Under the pieces are notes generated by a model. It was not told the origin of the DNA. It was given only the letters and a program-made list of their open reading frames with translations, and did no database searches. DNA of 64,000 bases from NCBI GenBank assembly GCA_040880405.1, contig JBBDIM010000110.1:1-64000 (forward strand). The letters are read 5' to 3'. The DNA is from JBBDIM01 sp040880405. GTDB lineage: Bacteria > Planctomycetota > Planctomycetia > Pirellulales > Pirellulaceae. This document shows, in pieces, positions 17,098 to 26,252 of this stretch (position 1 is the first letter of the stretch; every line of letters begins with the position of its first letter). Position numbers and translations under genes: made by a program.

Positions 17098-18246
17098 ATG
17101 TTGCGATACTGGACAGCGGGCGAATCGCACGGCAAGGCCCTGCAAGCTTTGGTCGATGGATTCCCCGCCGGCGTTACCATCGATACCGACGCGATCGACC
17201 ACGAACTCCGCCGCCGCCAAGGGGGCTATGGCCGGGGTGGTCGGCAACGGATTGAGACCGACAAGGTCGACGTCCTCTCTGGTATCTGGAAAGGGGTCTC
17301 CTTGGGCAGCCCGATTGCTTTGCAGGTGGTCAATCGAGACTACAAGCTCGAACGGCTCGACGATCTCGCCCGACCACGCCCCGGCCATGGAGACCTGACC
17401 GGCTCGATCAAGTATCTCGGCAGCATCCGCCCCATTTTGGAACGCGCGAGTGCGCGGGAGACCGCCGTCCGCGTCGCCGCCGGGGCCTTGGCCAAACAGT
17501 TGTTGGCCCGGTTTGGAATTACCGTGTTCGGGTTTGTCTCGGAACTAGGTGGCCTGAAGGTCGAAACCCCGGCGGACCAGCCGCAAGACGCTGAGTCCCT
17601 GATCGCCCTCCGCGACGCGAGCATCGTTTACACGTTGAACCCGGCCCAAGACCCGCAGTTCAAACAACTGATCGACGAAACCGGCAAGCAGGGAGACACC
17701 CTCGGCGGAATCGTCGAGACGCGAGTCGTCGGCGTTCCCTTCGGTTTGGGGACCCATGCCCAGTGGGATCAAAAACTTGACGGACGGTTGGCTCAAGCAG
17801 TGATGGCCGTTCAGGCGATCAAGGGAGTGGAGATTGGTTTAGGCTTTGAAGCGGCCCGAAGGGTTGGCTCACAAGTGCACGATCCGATCCACTTCGACGC
17901 CACCCAGCGGGACACCCCCAACCTCGGCTTTACCCGGCCCAGCAATAACGCGGGTGGCCTGGAAGCGGGCATGACCAATGGGCAAGCCATCGTCATCCGA
18001 GCAGCCAAGAAGCCGATCAGCACCCTGCGTAAGCCGCTGGACTCCATCAACCTGGAAACCAAGGAAAAAGACGCCGCCTCGTACGAGCGAAGCGATGTCT
18101 GCGCGGTTTCGGCCGCGAGTGTGATTGTCGAGAGTGTCGTCGCCTTTGAAATGGCGGCCGCCTTGATTGAAAAATTTGGGGGAGACAGCGTCGACGAGAT
18201 GCTGGCCCGTTACGAGTTGTTCCTGAAGATGGCCCGGGCCCAATAG
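17098..18246 (+). CDS. aroC: Chorismate synthase
   Basis: Last step of the shikimate pathway, converting EPSP to chorismate with reduced flavin. The ATG at 17098 begins MLRYWTAGESHGKAL, the conserved N-terminus, giving 382 residues; the longer open frame upstream has no family similarity. Conserved blocks follow: RRRQGGYGRGGRQ, RASARETAVRVAAGA, and TRPSNNAGGLEAGMTNGQ (GGxEAG where GGxEGG is commoner). It stands on the plus strand just after the REPIN-like repeat and 51 bases before a membrane-anchored protein of unknown role, with which it may share a transcript. Confidence 0.96.
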   Translation: MLRYWTAGESHGKALQALVDGFPAGVTIDTDAIDHELRRRQGGYGRGGRQRIETDKVDVLSGIWKGVSLGSPIALQVVNRDYKLERLDDLARPRPGHGDLTGSIKYLGSIRPILERASARETAVRVAAGALAKQLLARFGITVFGFVSELGGLKVETPADQPQDAESLIALRDASIVYTLNPAQDPQFKQLIDETGKQGDTLGGIVETRVVGVPFGLGTHAQWDQKLDGRLAQAVMAVQAIKGVEIGLGFEAARRVGSQVHDPIHFDATQRDTPNLGFTRPSNNAGGLEAGMTNGQAIVIRAAKKPISTLRKPLDSINLETKEKDAASYERSDVCAVSAASVIVESVVAFEMAAALIEKFGGDSVDEMLARYELFLKMARAQ

Positions 18247-18297
18247 GCCGCCGCCACGCTCAGGTCCGCTGGTTCTTGTCGAACAGGGAAGTTCGTC

Positions 18298-19575
18298 ATG
18301 CACGAGTCGACGCAACGCTTGCTCTGCCGAGCCGCATTCCTACTGGTTTGCGTTGCGCCGACGTTCTGCACCTTGGCCTGGATCGCCTATCGCCACTCCG
18401 ACATGGCCACCGCCGCGGTAGAGCATCGACTTTCAGAGCGGATCGGGCTCCGCTGCCATCTCGATCGGTACTACAATCCCCGGCCAGATCTGCATGTGTT
18501 CGAGGGGCTTAGGCTCGATGTCGCTGGGGCTCCGGCGGTCACCATCGGGCTGCTCAAGGCGGAACGGATCGACCAGGTCTGGCACCTGACCGGGCCTTCC
18601 TCCGAAGTGGTTTGGGCCCATCGCCGCCGACTTTGGGAGACGCTTCAAGAGCCCGCGGGCGGAACCTCCGCTTGGCCTGGTCAGCCGGTTCGGTTGGCAA
18701 TCGGGGAGATTACGTTTTCCGATCTCGACTTGCCCACCATGGGTCGGTTTCAGCTCAAAGCCGCCCCCCCCCAGCAAGGATCCGGCTTCCCTGAAATCCA
18801 CGCCCAGGCCCAACTGACCAAGGAAAGTAACTCACCGGCGGTTCGCTTGAACCTTTCCCGAGGGGCGGAACCATCCGGGCCGCTGGAAGTCCAATTCCAG
18901 ACCGACGACCAAGGCGTACCGGTCACGTACCTGGCCCGGTTTTCGCCTCACCTGGAGGGCCTCGGCAGCCAAGCCTTGTACCAGGGGAAAATTACCTGGC
19001 ATGGAACTTCCCCGGCTCCGGCGGTCGAGCTGCAAGGTGTGTTTCGACAAGTCGACTTGCAGCCGCTGCTTACCCAGGCTTATCAGATTCACGCGACCGG
19101 GCTGGTCGACTTGCACCTGGAACTGGCCCGACTCCGAGGCGAAAACATCACTCAGGCCCATGGCTGGATTACCGGCCGCGACGGCCAAGTCGCCGGTCAT
19201 TTCGCCGCCCAGGCGGCCCAGTCGCTGGGCCTGCAAACCGTCCTCCCCACCGAGGAACTGGCGCAGGATCTGGTCGCCTATCACCAATTGGCCCTAGAGT
19301 TTCTGCTGGAACGGGGAGAGCTCTCAATCGCCGGCTACTGCGACGACATGCCACCCGGCACGTTGCTGGCGGGCCTCAACCGTCCCATCCTCGGCCAACC
19401 GCCACTCCAGCGGCAACCAGCAACCAACCTGGTCTCCGCCCTATTCCCACCCGAAAGCCACACCAACGGCCCCACCGTCCCCGCAACCCGGCGGTCGGTG
19501 ATTTTGGCCCGCTGGCTCTCTCCGGAACCGGTGGTGGAAATGGCGGAGGCGGAGAGGCCGGTTGAGCGGCGGTAG
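18298..19575 (+). CDS. Membrane-anchored protein of unknown function (AsmA-like appearance)
   Basis: A 425-residue protein I do not recognise. Residues 8-31 form one hydrophobic helix at the N-terminus; the rest should lie outside the cytoplasm and is rich in short beta-type segments. The order of an N-terminal anchor, a stretch such as HRLSERIGLRCHLDR, and repeated beta segments with DLDLPTMGRFQLKA-type sequence recalls AsmA/DUF748-like envelope proteins, but the match is only by impression. The C-terminal 80 residues are Pro-rich. GGAAG precedes the ATG. It lies 51 bases downstream of aroC. Confidence 0.6.
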   Translation: MHESTQRLLCRAAFLLVCVAPTFCTLAWIAYRHSDMATAAVEHRLSERIGLRCHLDRYYNPRPDLHVFEGLRLDVAGAPAVTIGLLKAERIDQVWHLTGPSSEVVWAHRRRLWETLQEPAGGTSAWPGQPVRLAIGEITFSDLDLPTMGRFQLKAAPPQQGSGFPEIHAQAQLTKESNSPAVRLNLSRGAEPSGPLEVQFQTDDQGVPVTYLARFSPHLEGLGSQALYQGKITWHGTSPAPAVELQGVFRQVDLQPLLTQAYQIHATGLVDLHLELARLRGENITQAHGWITGRDGQVAGHFAAQAAQSLGLQTVLPTEELAQDLVAYHQLALEFLLERGELSIAGYCDDMPPGTLLAGLNRPILGQPPLQRQPATNLVSALFPPESHTNGPTVPATRRSVILARWLSPEPVVEMAEAERPVERR

Positions 19576-19773
19576 GACGTCTGGTGGTCTGCAATTCGAT
19601 TGCCCCCCACAGTCCGTTTCCCACGTTTTTGGCAAGCGGTGTATTGGCAGAGGATTCAAAGTCGCCGGGAGACTTGAATTCTTTATGCCAAATGGAGCGG
19701 TCGATTTCCTGGACATACGTCGGTCAAATGAAATAGAATAGGGAGTATACCGCTGCCGTGAAAGGAATAACTT

Positions 19774-20043
19774 GTGAGCGACGTTTCCGATCCCACCTCT
19801 CCGCAATTTTCCGAAGCGGCGATCTTTTCTCGAGTCGTGGAAGGTTCCGGCGCACTATCTCCGGAGCTCGCCACGCATATCCTATCTCTCGGCATCTCTC
19901 AACACGATCGACAGCGCGTTCAGGAACTGCTCGAGAAGAATTCCCTCGGCAGCTTGACCGCTGCGGAAACTGCGGAACTTGAGAACTTAAATCACGTGGC
20001 TGACTTGCTTTCCTTATGGCACTCACGGCTCGACAGGTCTTGA
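19774..20043 (+). CDS. Small acidic protein that usually precedes an HNH endonuclease gene
   Basis: An 89-residue protein starting at a GTG with AAGGA upstream. The C-terminal half, LLEKNSLGSLTAAETAELENLNHVADLLSLW, matches a small family of helical proteins I know mainly as the gene just before HNH endonuclease genes in planctomycetes and cyanobacteria. Consistent with that, an HNH fragment begins ten bases after its stop. Its function is unknown; an accessory or immunity-like role to the nuclease is a guess. With the HNH gene truncated here, this protein may be a relic or may act alone. Confidence 0.65.
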   Translation: MSDVSDPTSPQFSEAAIFSRVVEGSGALSPELATHILSLGISQHDRQRVQELLEKNSLGSLTAAETAELENLNHVADLLSLWHSRLDRS

Positions 20044-20053
20044 AGGTCTCGTA

Positions 20054-20149
20054 GTGGACGCGTCTCTAGTCGAAGAAGTCCGACAACGGGCAGGCCATGC
20101 CTGTGAATATTGCCGCCGAACACTTGTACGTGAAGCGGCTAACAGCTAA
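20054..20149 (+). pseudogene. Truncated HNH endonuclease (N-terminal fragment)
   Basis: From a GTG at 20054 the frame reads 31 codons: VDASLVEEVRQRAGHACEYC and then RRTLVREAANS followed by TAA. This is the N-terminus of HNH endonucleases of the 'VRxRAxxRCEYC' type, with the first zinc pair Cys17/Cys20. The rest of the enzyme, including the HNH catalytic motif, is missing. The frame stops at 20149, exactly where the convergent PD-(D/E)XK-like gene ends (20146), so a deletion or recombination joined the two. Too short for the fragment to be an active nuclease. Confidence 0.75.
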
Positions 20150-20916
20150 CGCGCAGCTTTCAACCGAGACAAGTTTTCGAGCAGTTGATTCGCCGTTGCT
20201 GTTGCTAGGTCGAGTGTTTCACAGCGTGAGGCAGAAACTCGTTCGATTACAATTCCTTCATGCTGAAGTGCCGACGTTCGGGCGTGTGCTTCGGCAGGTG
20301 ATTCCGTGTGAACTGTATCGCCATCGACTTCGACGATGGCAGTAACGCCCTGATAAACCACGAGGAAATCTGGCTCAAGACGCTGATAGTCGTCGCCCCC
20401 GCGCACAAATACAGGCAACGGGGCAAATGAAACACCTCTTGATTTTAGCGCTCGATATAAGTTGATTTCTTGTTTCGACCGAAAGAGCAAACCATCAGCG
20501 CTTAGTGGGGCAACATTATCCGAACGAACTCGTCCTTGGTTATTAACCCCTAACCCGGACAGCCATGCTTGCGCGCGTGATCGCCATTCAGGATCATCTA
20601 GGACTGCTGGACGCAATTTAACCGATGACAATTGATCACGCGCCGAGCGGTCGTTGAACCGGTCCAGACGCTCGGTGATTCGGGTCTCGATTTCACTAAC
20701 GCGGGACTCGATTTGCGCATAGAGTTTTAGAGGAACATGCAGCGTAATTGTGTAATGGTCCGTGCCACCATTCCAGTTGTCATAGTGCGGCTCACCAATT
20801 TCCGGAAGACTGTAGGTCAGGATGGCAACTTCAGTCGCAGCACCGTCGGAAGCAAACAAGCGAGCCAAAGCGTGAAGTAGCGGTTCAGGATTCAATGCCT
20901 GCTGGTGTTCGTTCAT
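20146..20916 (-). CDS. PD-(D/E)XK nuclease-like protein with a novel N-terminal domain
   Basis: A 256-residue soluble protein. The C-terminal half has the shape of a restriction-endonuclease fold: FRSKQEINLYRAL (helix with Glu), LEPDFLVV (Asp in PD) and AIVEVDGD (ExD in place of ExK), then a helix and VIERVSASR, much like DUF559/Vsr-type proteins. The N-terminal 90 residues hold a distinct motif, HYDNWNGGTDHYTITLHVP, whose family I cannot name. Its base composition looks lower in GC than neighbours and it abuts a truncated HNH gene, so recent arrival is likely. A role in defence or DNA repair is possible but not shown. Confidence 0.6.
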   Translation of the reverse strand: MNEHQQALNPEPLLHALARLFASDGAATEVAILTYSLPEIGEPHYDNWNGGTDHYTITLHVPLKLYAQIESRVSEIETRITERLDRFNDRSARDQLSSVKLRPAVLDDPEWRSRAQAWLSGLGVNNQGRVRSDNVAPLSADGLLFRSKQEINLYRALKSRGVSFAPLPVFVRGGDDYQRLEPDFLVVYQGVTAIVEVDGDTVHTESPAEAHARTSALQHEGIVIERVSASRCETLDLATATANQLLENLSRLKAAR

Positions 20917-21169
20917 CTATTTGGTGGCACTTCTTGTAGTTTTCTAAGATCGTATCGGGAATAGCCTGAGTATAAAAGTTGTTGTAATGCGGGCAATTCA
21001 CTAATGATACAATGCTTCACACAACTTGTGTTGTCCCAAATGCCTCCAGGGAGAAATTAGCGAGCACCGTAGGCATGTCGATATCATCGACTTAAGTCGC
21101 CCGATTCCTCCCGATGCTATTCCAAAAACGCGGTAACCTGCATGAGAACATCACGTTTCCGACACTCCC

Positions 21170-22585
21170 TCACCCCGCCAGCATCCCCGGCCGGATATCC
21201 GTCAGCGGCCGGAGTTGTTGGTATTGGTGGGCCGCCTGCAGGACGCGGGTGTCGGCGTGGCGGGGGCCGATGATTTGGAGGCCGATGGGGAGGCCGCTTT
21301 GGGTGAAGCCGCAGGGGACTGAGATCGCCGGTTGGCCGGTTAGGTTGAACGGGTAGCTGAACGGGGTCCAGGTGGGCCAGCGGCGGTGAGGCCAGTTGGC
21401 TGGGACTTCCAGGCCGGCGCCAAAGGCGGGGATTGGCAGGGCCGGGGTGAGCAGCAGATCCCAGGTCTGGTGGAACAGGCTCATCTGCTCAGTGAGGGCC
21501 GCCCGGACGTTGGCCGCTTCGAGGTAATCGAGCAGGGTTAGCTCAGCGGCCCACTCCGCCACTTCAATCAAACCGGGGTCCATCCGGGCTCGATCTTCCG
21601 GGCCGATATCTCTCAAGGCGTTGGCGGCCCCACCGTAGAACAATCGGTTGAACGACTCTAGCGGATCGGCGAAACCGGGGTCGCACTGCTCGACGATCGC
21701 GCCCGCCTCGGCGAACACTTCAGCCGCGGCGGCGACCGAAGCGGCCACCTCCGGGTCGACTTTGACATAACCCAAGTTCGGGCTGAAGGCGATCCGCAGT
21801 CCGGTTAAGTCAACCTGGTTGAGCGATTCTCGAAACGACCCTTGATAGGCCGGCAGCGTGCTATCGCGAGCGTCGGGTTGCGCCAAAACATCCATCAACA
21901 GGGCCGCGTCGGTCACGGTCCAGGTGATCGGGCCGACATGCGCCAGCGGGTAAAAGGCACTGGGTGGCCACATTGGGCAGAGCCCGTGCGTCGGCTTGTG
22001 TCCCACGACGCCGCAAAACCCGGCGGGTATGCGGATCGATCCGCCTGCATCGGTCCCCAGGGCCAATGGCCCCATTCCCAGGGCGACCGCCGCGGCACTG
22101 CCGCCACTGGAACCACCAGCGGTTTTGGTCGGATCCCAGGGGTTGGAGTTGACGCCGTCCAGCGGATTATCGGTCACCCCTTTCCAGCCAAACTCCGGGG
22201 TAACGGTTCGGCCCAAAGGCACGAACCCGGCCCGGCGAAGCGCGGCGATTGCCGGGGCGTCCACATCCACCGGCTGATCCGAAGTGATCAGCGAGCCTTT
22301 CCGATTAGGCCAACCTTTGGTCAGAAAAATATCCTTCACCGCCACCGGCACGCCATCGATTGGACTGAGTGGAGTACCCAATCGCCACCGTTCTTCCGAG
22401 CGACGGGCCGCCTCCATGGTTAGCTCTTCATCGAGCAGGTTATAGGCGTTGACTTGGCCGTTATGCGCCTCGATCCGGGCCAGACATTCGGTCGCCGCCT
22501 CGACCGGCGAGAGCCCGCCTAAGGCGAACAATTGGGACATCTCAGCGGCGGTCAAATCGGCGGCCTGTGTCGTCTCGTAGTTCAT
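21170..22585 (-). CDS. Amidase-signature family hydrolase
   Basis: A 471-residue amidase-signature enzyme with the complete Ser-cisSer-Lys triad: Lys84 in PVAVKDIF, Ser159 in AGGSSGGSAAA and Ser183 in GTDAGGSIRIPAG. It hydrolyses an amide or possibly an ester; the substrate cannot be read from sequence. It is not the GatA subunit, which is separately present at 47-48.5 kb. The gene begins 20 bases after the U32-like gene on the same strand, so the two are probably co-transcribed and may act on one substrate. ATG at 22585 gives the standard N-terminus with its first helix. Confidence 0.9.
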   Translation of the reverse strand: MNYETTQAADLTAAEMSQLFALGGLSPVEAATECLARIEAHNGQVNAYNLLDEELTMEAARRSEERWRLGTPLSPIDGVPVAVKDIFLTKGWPNRKGSLITSDQPVDVDAPAIAALRRAGFVPLGRTVTPEFGWKGVTDNPLDGVNSNPWDPTKTAGGSSGGSAAAVALGMGPLALGTDAGGSIRIPAGFCGVVGHKPTHGLCPMWPPSAFYPLAHVGPITWTVTDAALLMDVLAQPDARDSTLPAYQGSFRESLNQVDLTGLRIAFSPNLGYVKVDPEVAASVAAAAEVFAEAGAIVEQCDPGFADPLESFNRLFYGGAANALRDIGPEDRARMDPGLIEVAEWAAELTLLDYLEAANVRAALTEQMSLFHQTWDLLLTPALPIPAFGAGLEVPANWPHRRWPTWTPFSYPFNLTGQPAISVPCGFTQSGLPIGLQIIGPRHADTRVLQAAHQYQQLRPLTDIRPGMLAG

Positions 22586-22605
22586 CGTTCTGCCTTCTGA
22601 GGAGA

Positions 22606-23550
22606 TTATCGCGGAATCACCAGGTCTTCGCCGCCGGTGGGGGAGCAGGTCACGGTCGTTTCTTCTCGGGCGATGAGTTCCATGACAACTGCCGCGTTGC
22701 GGACCCGTTCTCGGATTTGCACATCGTGGTATTCAGGCGAGTTCCACGGCGCGTAAATCGCTTCCTCCGAAGGACCAGGCTCGATCTTGAAGTAGCAAGG
22801 GGCGCACAGCCGGGCGATCTCGGCCGCTTCGTAAAACCGCACAAACCCGCCCATCGCATTGACCAAGCAGAGATAGATATCCATCGGGATATCGATCGTC
22901 CCGCGAATCGCGGAGAGCATCGGCAGGGTCAAGTCGGCCAATGGATTGAAGCTGTTGGCACCCAACTGTTGGGCCAGCTTCGCCCCGGCGGGGTTGGCGT
23001 GGCCGGCGAAGACAGAGAGCTTGAAAATGGTTTCCTCAGGCAGCACCCCTTGCTCGCGGAGCTGACCAGCCAGCCACAGTAGTCCTTCGTCCGGGACCAA
23101 AAAACCGCGAAAACCAGCCTCCAGGCAGCGGTCGCAATCTTTGAGCCAGTGCCTTACGCAGTCGAGCCCACGCAGCCGCATCCCGGAGACAATGCCCTCG
23201 CCGGTGAAGATTTGCCGACCGGTATCCCAGCCTCGGCGGGGCCCGAGGGTCATGATCACTTCGATCTTTTCCTCTCGGCAGATCTGGGCGAACTCAGCCA
23301 GTTCCTTTTGCGTAAGGAAGGTAGCACCCCCGACGGTCGCGATGATGCGATGAACCGGGACATTCAGCTTTTCGCTCTCGGCGAGCATCGTCTCCAGAGC
23401 GGAAAGTCGCTCGACACCGGCGATCTCGATGCGATAGTGACCGCCATCGACAAAAGTGCTCGGTGAGTCCGGGAGGTGGTAGTGATCGCTTGTCGGCAAG
23501 CCAAGCTTGGTGAGGGATTTTTCCAGTAGGGATGGGTCGATGATGGCCAC
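22606..23550 (-). CDS. U32-like (putative peptidase/hydroxylase-type) protein
   Basis: About 314 residues with a TIM-barrel look resembling U32 'peptidase' family proteins: segments such as IEVIMTLGPRRGW, GFRGFLVPDEGLLWL, KLSVFAGHANPAGAKL and QQLGANSFNPLADLTL follow one another as barrel strands and helices. It lacks the usual Cys cluster of the RlhA/TrhP branch, so the exact family is uncertain. I start it at the GTG at 23550, which has AGGAG eight bases upstream; an open frame runs 62 codons further but without a site or conserved sequence. It forms a pair with the amidase downstream. Confidence 0.6.
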   Translation of the reverse strand: MAIIDPSLLEKSLTKLGLPTSDHYHLPDSPSTFVDGGHYRIEIAGVERLSALETMLAESEKLNVPVHRIIATVGGATFLTQKELAEFAQICREEKIEVIMTLGPRRGWDTGRQIFTGEGIVSGMRLRGLDCVRHWLKDCDRCLEAGFRGFLVPDEGLLWLAGQLREQGVLPEETIFKLSVFAGHANPAGAKLAQQLGANSFNPLADLTLPMLSAIRGTIDIPMDIYLCLVNAMGGFVRFYEAAEIARLCAPCYFKIEPGPSEEAIYAPWNSPEYHDVQIRERVRNAAVVMELIAREETTVTCSPTGGEDLVIPR

Positions 23551-23840
23551 GTCGGGTGCTCCTGCGGTTGGGATCCATCGGGTGCAGCCGCCGAAAGCGA
23601 ATTCCGACGGAAAAGGACCGGGAACCTCAGTATCTCCCGGCGATTCGTTCAACGTACGCTGATAGGTACGTTGTATTTGCCGGGCTTGTTCCCATGTGTC
23701 ACACTGCATGGTATCGGGTGAGAGCGACCGGTCCAACCGCCAGTATGTTTTCTGCCCATTCAGAAAAAACGGTCAAGCCGCCATGGTTGGTGGTTCGAGA
23801 AGAGGATAGTAGCCCGCAATAGCCGAGAGGTGGAGATACC

Positions 23841-25088
23841 ATGCACGACAGGATCACGCCCGAGGATGGTAGCGAAAAAGTGGAATCCAGTTTAAAGATT
23901 CCACCCTCCAACGAAGCGGCCGAATGGAGCCCTGCCCTACGGGCCCTGCCGGTGCCGGGGATTCGGCGGATGGTCAATCTGGCCGCGACCATGAAGGATG
24001 TGATCCATCTTTCGATTGGGGCCCCCGATTTCAAGTGCCCGCCGCATATTGTCGAGGCCCATATCGAGGCCCTCCGCGCCGGTGAAACCGGCTACACCAT
24101 GGACGCCGGCCTGCCGGAACTGCTGACCGAGTTGGCCCAATACTACAAGGCGCGGACCGGTCGGAACGTGACTGAGGAAAACATCCTGGTCACCACCGGG
24201 GCCACCGAGGCGATGTATCTGGCGATTAGTGTCTCCGCCGCCCCCGGCCGACAGTTTTTGATTCCCGACCCCTGCTTTCCGTTGTACGCCCCGTTGGTGC
24301 GAATGCATGGTGGTGAGGCGAAGTTGATACCGACCAAGGCCGAGCATGGGCACCAGCTCGACCCGCAACAGGTGATTGACGCGATCGGCCCACGGACCTT
24401 CGCGATCATCCTGAACTCCCCTAACAACCCAACCGGCGCGGTTTACCCGCAAGAGACGATCGAGGCGATTGTGCAGGAAGCGGCCTACCAGGGGATCAAG
24501 GTGATCAGCGACGAGGTTTACGACCACCTGGTACTGGACGACCTGAACTACGCCAGCGCCCTTAGCTGCGCCTGGGACGTTGATCATGTGATGATCGCCA
24601 GTAGTTTTTCCAAAACGTACGCGATGCCAGGGCTGCGGGTCGGCTGGATTATTTCCAGCCAAGGGACCATCAAGATGCTCCGCCGCTATCACATGTTCAC
24701 CACCACGGTCGCCAACACCCCGGCGCAGTGGGCCGGAGTGGCGGCCTTACGAGGCGGCAACGAGTGCATCGACGAGATGATCCAGGAGTATCGCCGCCGC
24801 CGAGACCGCGTGGTGCATCTAGTGGCCGAGGCACCTCACCTCACCGGCTACTGGCCGCAAGGCGCGTTCTTCATCTTCCCGTCGCTCCCACCCCACACCA
24901 ACGCCAGCACGATTGCCCTGCGAATGCTGGAAGAGATCGGCGTGTGCGTCGTCCCCGGCGAGGCCTTCGGCGAGAGCTGCATTAATTCCCTACGAATCAG
25001 CTACTCAACCTCGATGGACAAAATCGAACAAGCCTTCGAGCGAATGATCCCCTGGCTGGCTAAGCAGGATTTGGGTTCGCACCGGTAA
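23841..25088 (+). CDS. Class I/II pyridoxal-phosphate aminotransferase
   Basis: A 415-residue fold-type I aminotransferase of the aspartate/aromatic group. PLP-binding residues are all present: Asn196 in NSPNNPTGA, Asp224 and Tyr227 in SDEVYDHL, and Lys258 in SSFSKTYAMPGLRVGW. The first 35 residues are an extra hydrophilic leader. The amino donor and acceptor are not certain; the profile is closest to aspartate, alanine or aromatic aminotransferases. It is divergent from the U32-like/amidase pair across a 290-base spacer and has GAGGTGGAG just before its ATG. Confidence 0.92.
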   Translation: MHDRITPEDGSEKVESSLKIPPSNEAAEWSPALRALPVPGIRRMVNLAATMKDVIHLSIGAPDFKCPPHIVEAHIEALRAGETGYTMDAGLPELLTELAQYYKARTGRNVTEENILVTTGATEAMYLAISVSAAPGRQFLIPDPCFPLYAPLVRMHGGEAKLIPTKAEHGHQLDPQQVIDAIGPRTFAIILNSPNNPTGAVYPQETIEAIVQEAAYQGIKVISDEVYDHLVLDDLNYASALSCAWDVDHVMIASSFSKTYAMPGLRVGWIISSQGTIKMLRRYHMFTTTVANTPAQWAGVAALRGGNECIDEMIQEYRRRRDRVVHLVAEAPHLTGYWPQGAFFIFPSLPPHTNASTIALRMLEEIGVCVVPGEAFGESCINSLRISYSTSMDKIEQAFERMIPWLAKQDLGSHR

Positions 25089-25155
25089 CGGGGATTCGAT
25101 CAAGAAGTATTTGTGGACTTCACTGTCCCGATATAAACAGATAAATCAAGACGCG

Positions 25156-25977
25156 TTACTCGCCGCCCGAAACCAGCGGTTTACCAGTTTCTCGGATTTC
25201 ATCCACTAAGCTGGACAATTCATCCTCAAGGTGAAGCCGAACATCCGATTCCGCCAACACTTGGCGTACGATCGGAATTGATCGATCGTTTTTGCTGGGG
25301 AAACGCCCGATGACGTTATACCTAAGTTGCCCTAAGTTACTGTCCCCGTGATTTTGGAAGATCTTGCCTTCGGTTGAATGCTTACAGGCCGTCTTAAAAT
25401 TCGATTCTTCTTTGCCGGCCTCGAAATTAACAGGCTGCAAAAGATGAAACGAACCGTTCTGGAATCCGAAGGGGATTTTTATTTCTCGATTCAGAATGGG
25501 AACTTCCACCGGAACATCTCTTCTGATCCGATCGGCAATGCCGGCGTGCTCGAACCGCGCGACTAACGTAGCCTTGAAGGCCTTGCGTCTGGGTCCGCGA
25601 TCGCCGGAACCCACCAACTTATCAAAAAGCTGATTGAGCGTCTGGCTACAATCCCGCACTTTGACGAATTTCGGATCCGTTAGTTGGATCTGGTTTCCAC
25701 GCGTATGGATGAATTTCTCCAGGGCGTCCAACGAGCTAATACGCGAACGCTCGGACTGAATTCGCGAAGCAAAGCTCTTCTTAAATAATTTTAGCCGTTG
25801 CAAGTCATCGCCATGAATACCAAAGAAATGGCGAACACGCTGATTGTCTTCAACCATCCGCGATTCCAAAAAATCCGCTTCCGGTACAAACAAAACAATC
25901 CCAATGTTGACACTCTCGCGACGTGCCAAATCGGGACAGTACTGAACGATACTGAAATAGCCCTTACGCGGATTCAT
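25156..25977 (-). CDS. DUF3037 family protein
   Basis: A 273-residue soluble protein. The N-terminus, YFSIVQYCPDLARRESVNIG, followed by IVLFVPE, is the hallmark of DUF3037, a family of unknown role that often sits next to HipA-like kinase genes; no such kinase is here. The remaining 190 residues are charged and mostly helical. Its ATG overlaps the stop of the small upstream gene (ATGA), with GGAGG ideally placed, so the two are translationally coupled. Composition is poorer in GC than the neighbouring cytochrome genes, which hints at a transferred accessory module. Confidence 0.78.
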   Translation of the reverse strand: MNPRKGYFSIVQYCPDLARRESVNIGIVLFVPEADFLESRMVEDNQRVRHFFGIHGDDLQRLKLFKKSFASRIQSERSRISSLDALEKFIHTRGNQIQLTDPKFVKVRDCSQTLNQLFDKLVGSGDRGPRRKAFKATLVARFEHAGIADRIRRDVPVEVPILNREIKIPFGFQNGSFHLLQPVNFEAGKEESNFKTACKHSTEGKIFQNHGDSNLGQLRYNVIGRFPSKNDRSIPIVRQVLAESDVRLHLEDELSSLVDEIRETGKPLVSGGE

Positions 25978-26177
25978 AGCTCGCCTCCTTCGGGGAGGTC
26001 CAGTTCTAACTGTGTGGGACCGAACAATTGAAATTCAATATGCTCACTGACGTGGGCCGCTCGCCTTCTCAAAAAGTCAATCAGAGGAACTCGTAGCGAG
26101 TGATCCAATTGCCATTCTTTCGGCAGCAAAGCTACGGCATCCTCGAATTCGCGATGTTGCAGGCTTTCCAACTTCAT
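25974..26177 (-). CDS. Small protein coupled to the DUF3037 gene
   Basis: 67 residues, MKLESLQHREFEDAV onward, ending LFGPTQLELDLPEGGEL. Not recognised. Predicted helical and acidic at the C-terminus. Its stop overlaps the start of the DUF3037 gene by four bases, which makes it a likely protein partner. I chose the ATG at 26177; a GTG at 26216 would add 13 residues and is equally allowed because neither has a clear ribosome site. It lies 36-75 bases after the stop of ccsA on the same strand. Confidence 0.55.
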   Translation of the reverse strand: MKLESLQHREFEDAVALLPKEWQLDHSLRVPLIDFLRRRAAHVSEHIEFQLFGPTQLELDLPEGGEL

Positions 26178-26252
26178 AACGCAAGCGATGGGGCGATGGG
26201 GACAGAACGATCGCACTCACCGCTATGTCAACCCTCACCCTCGCGAAGCCCC

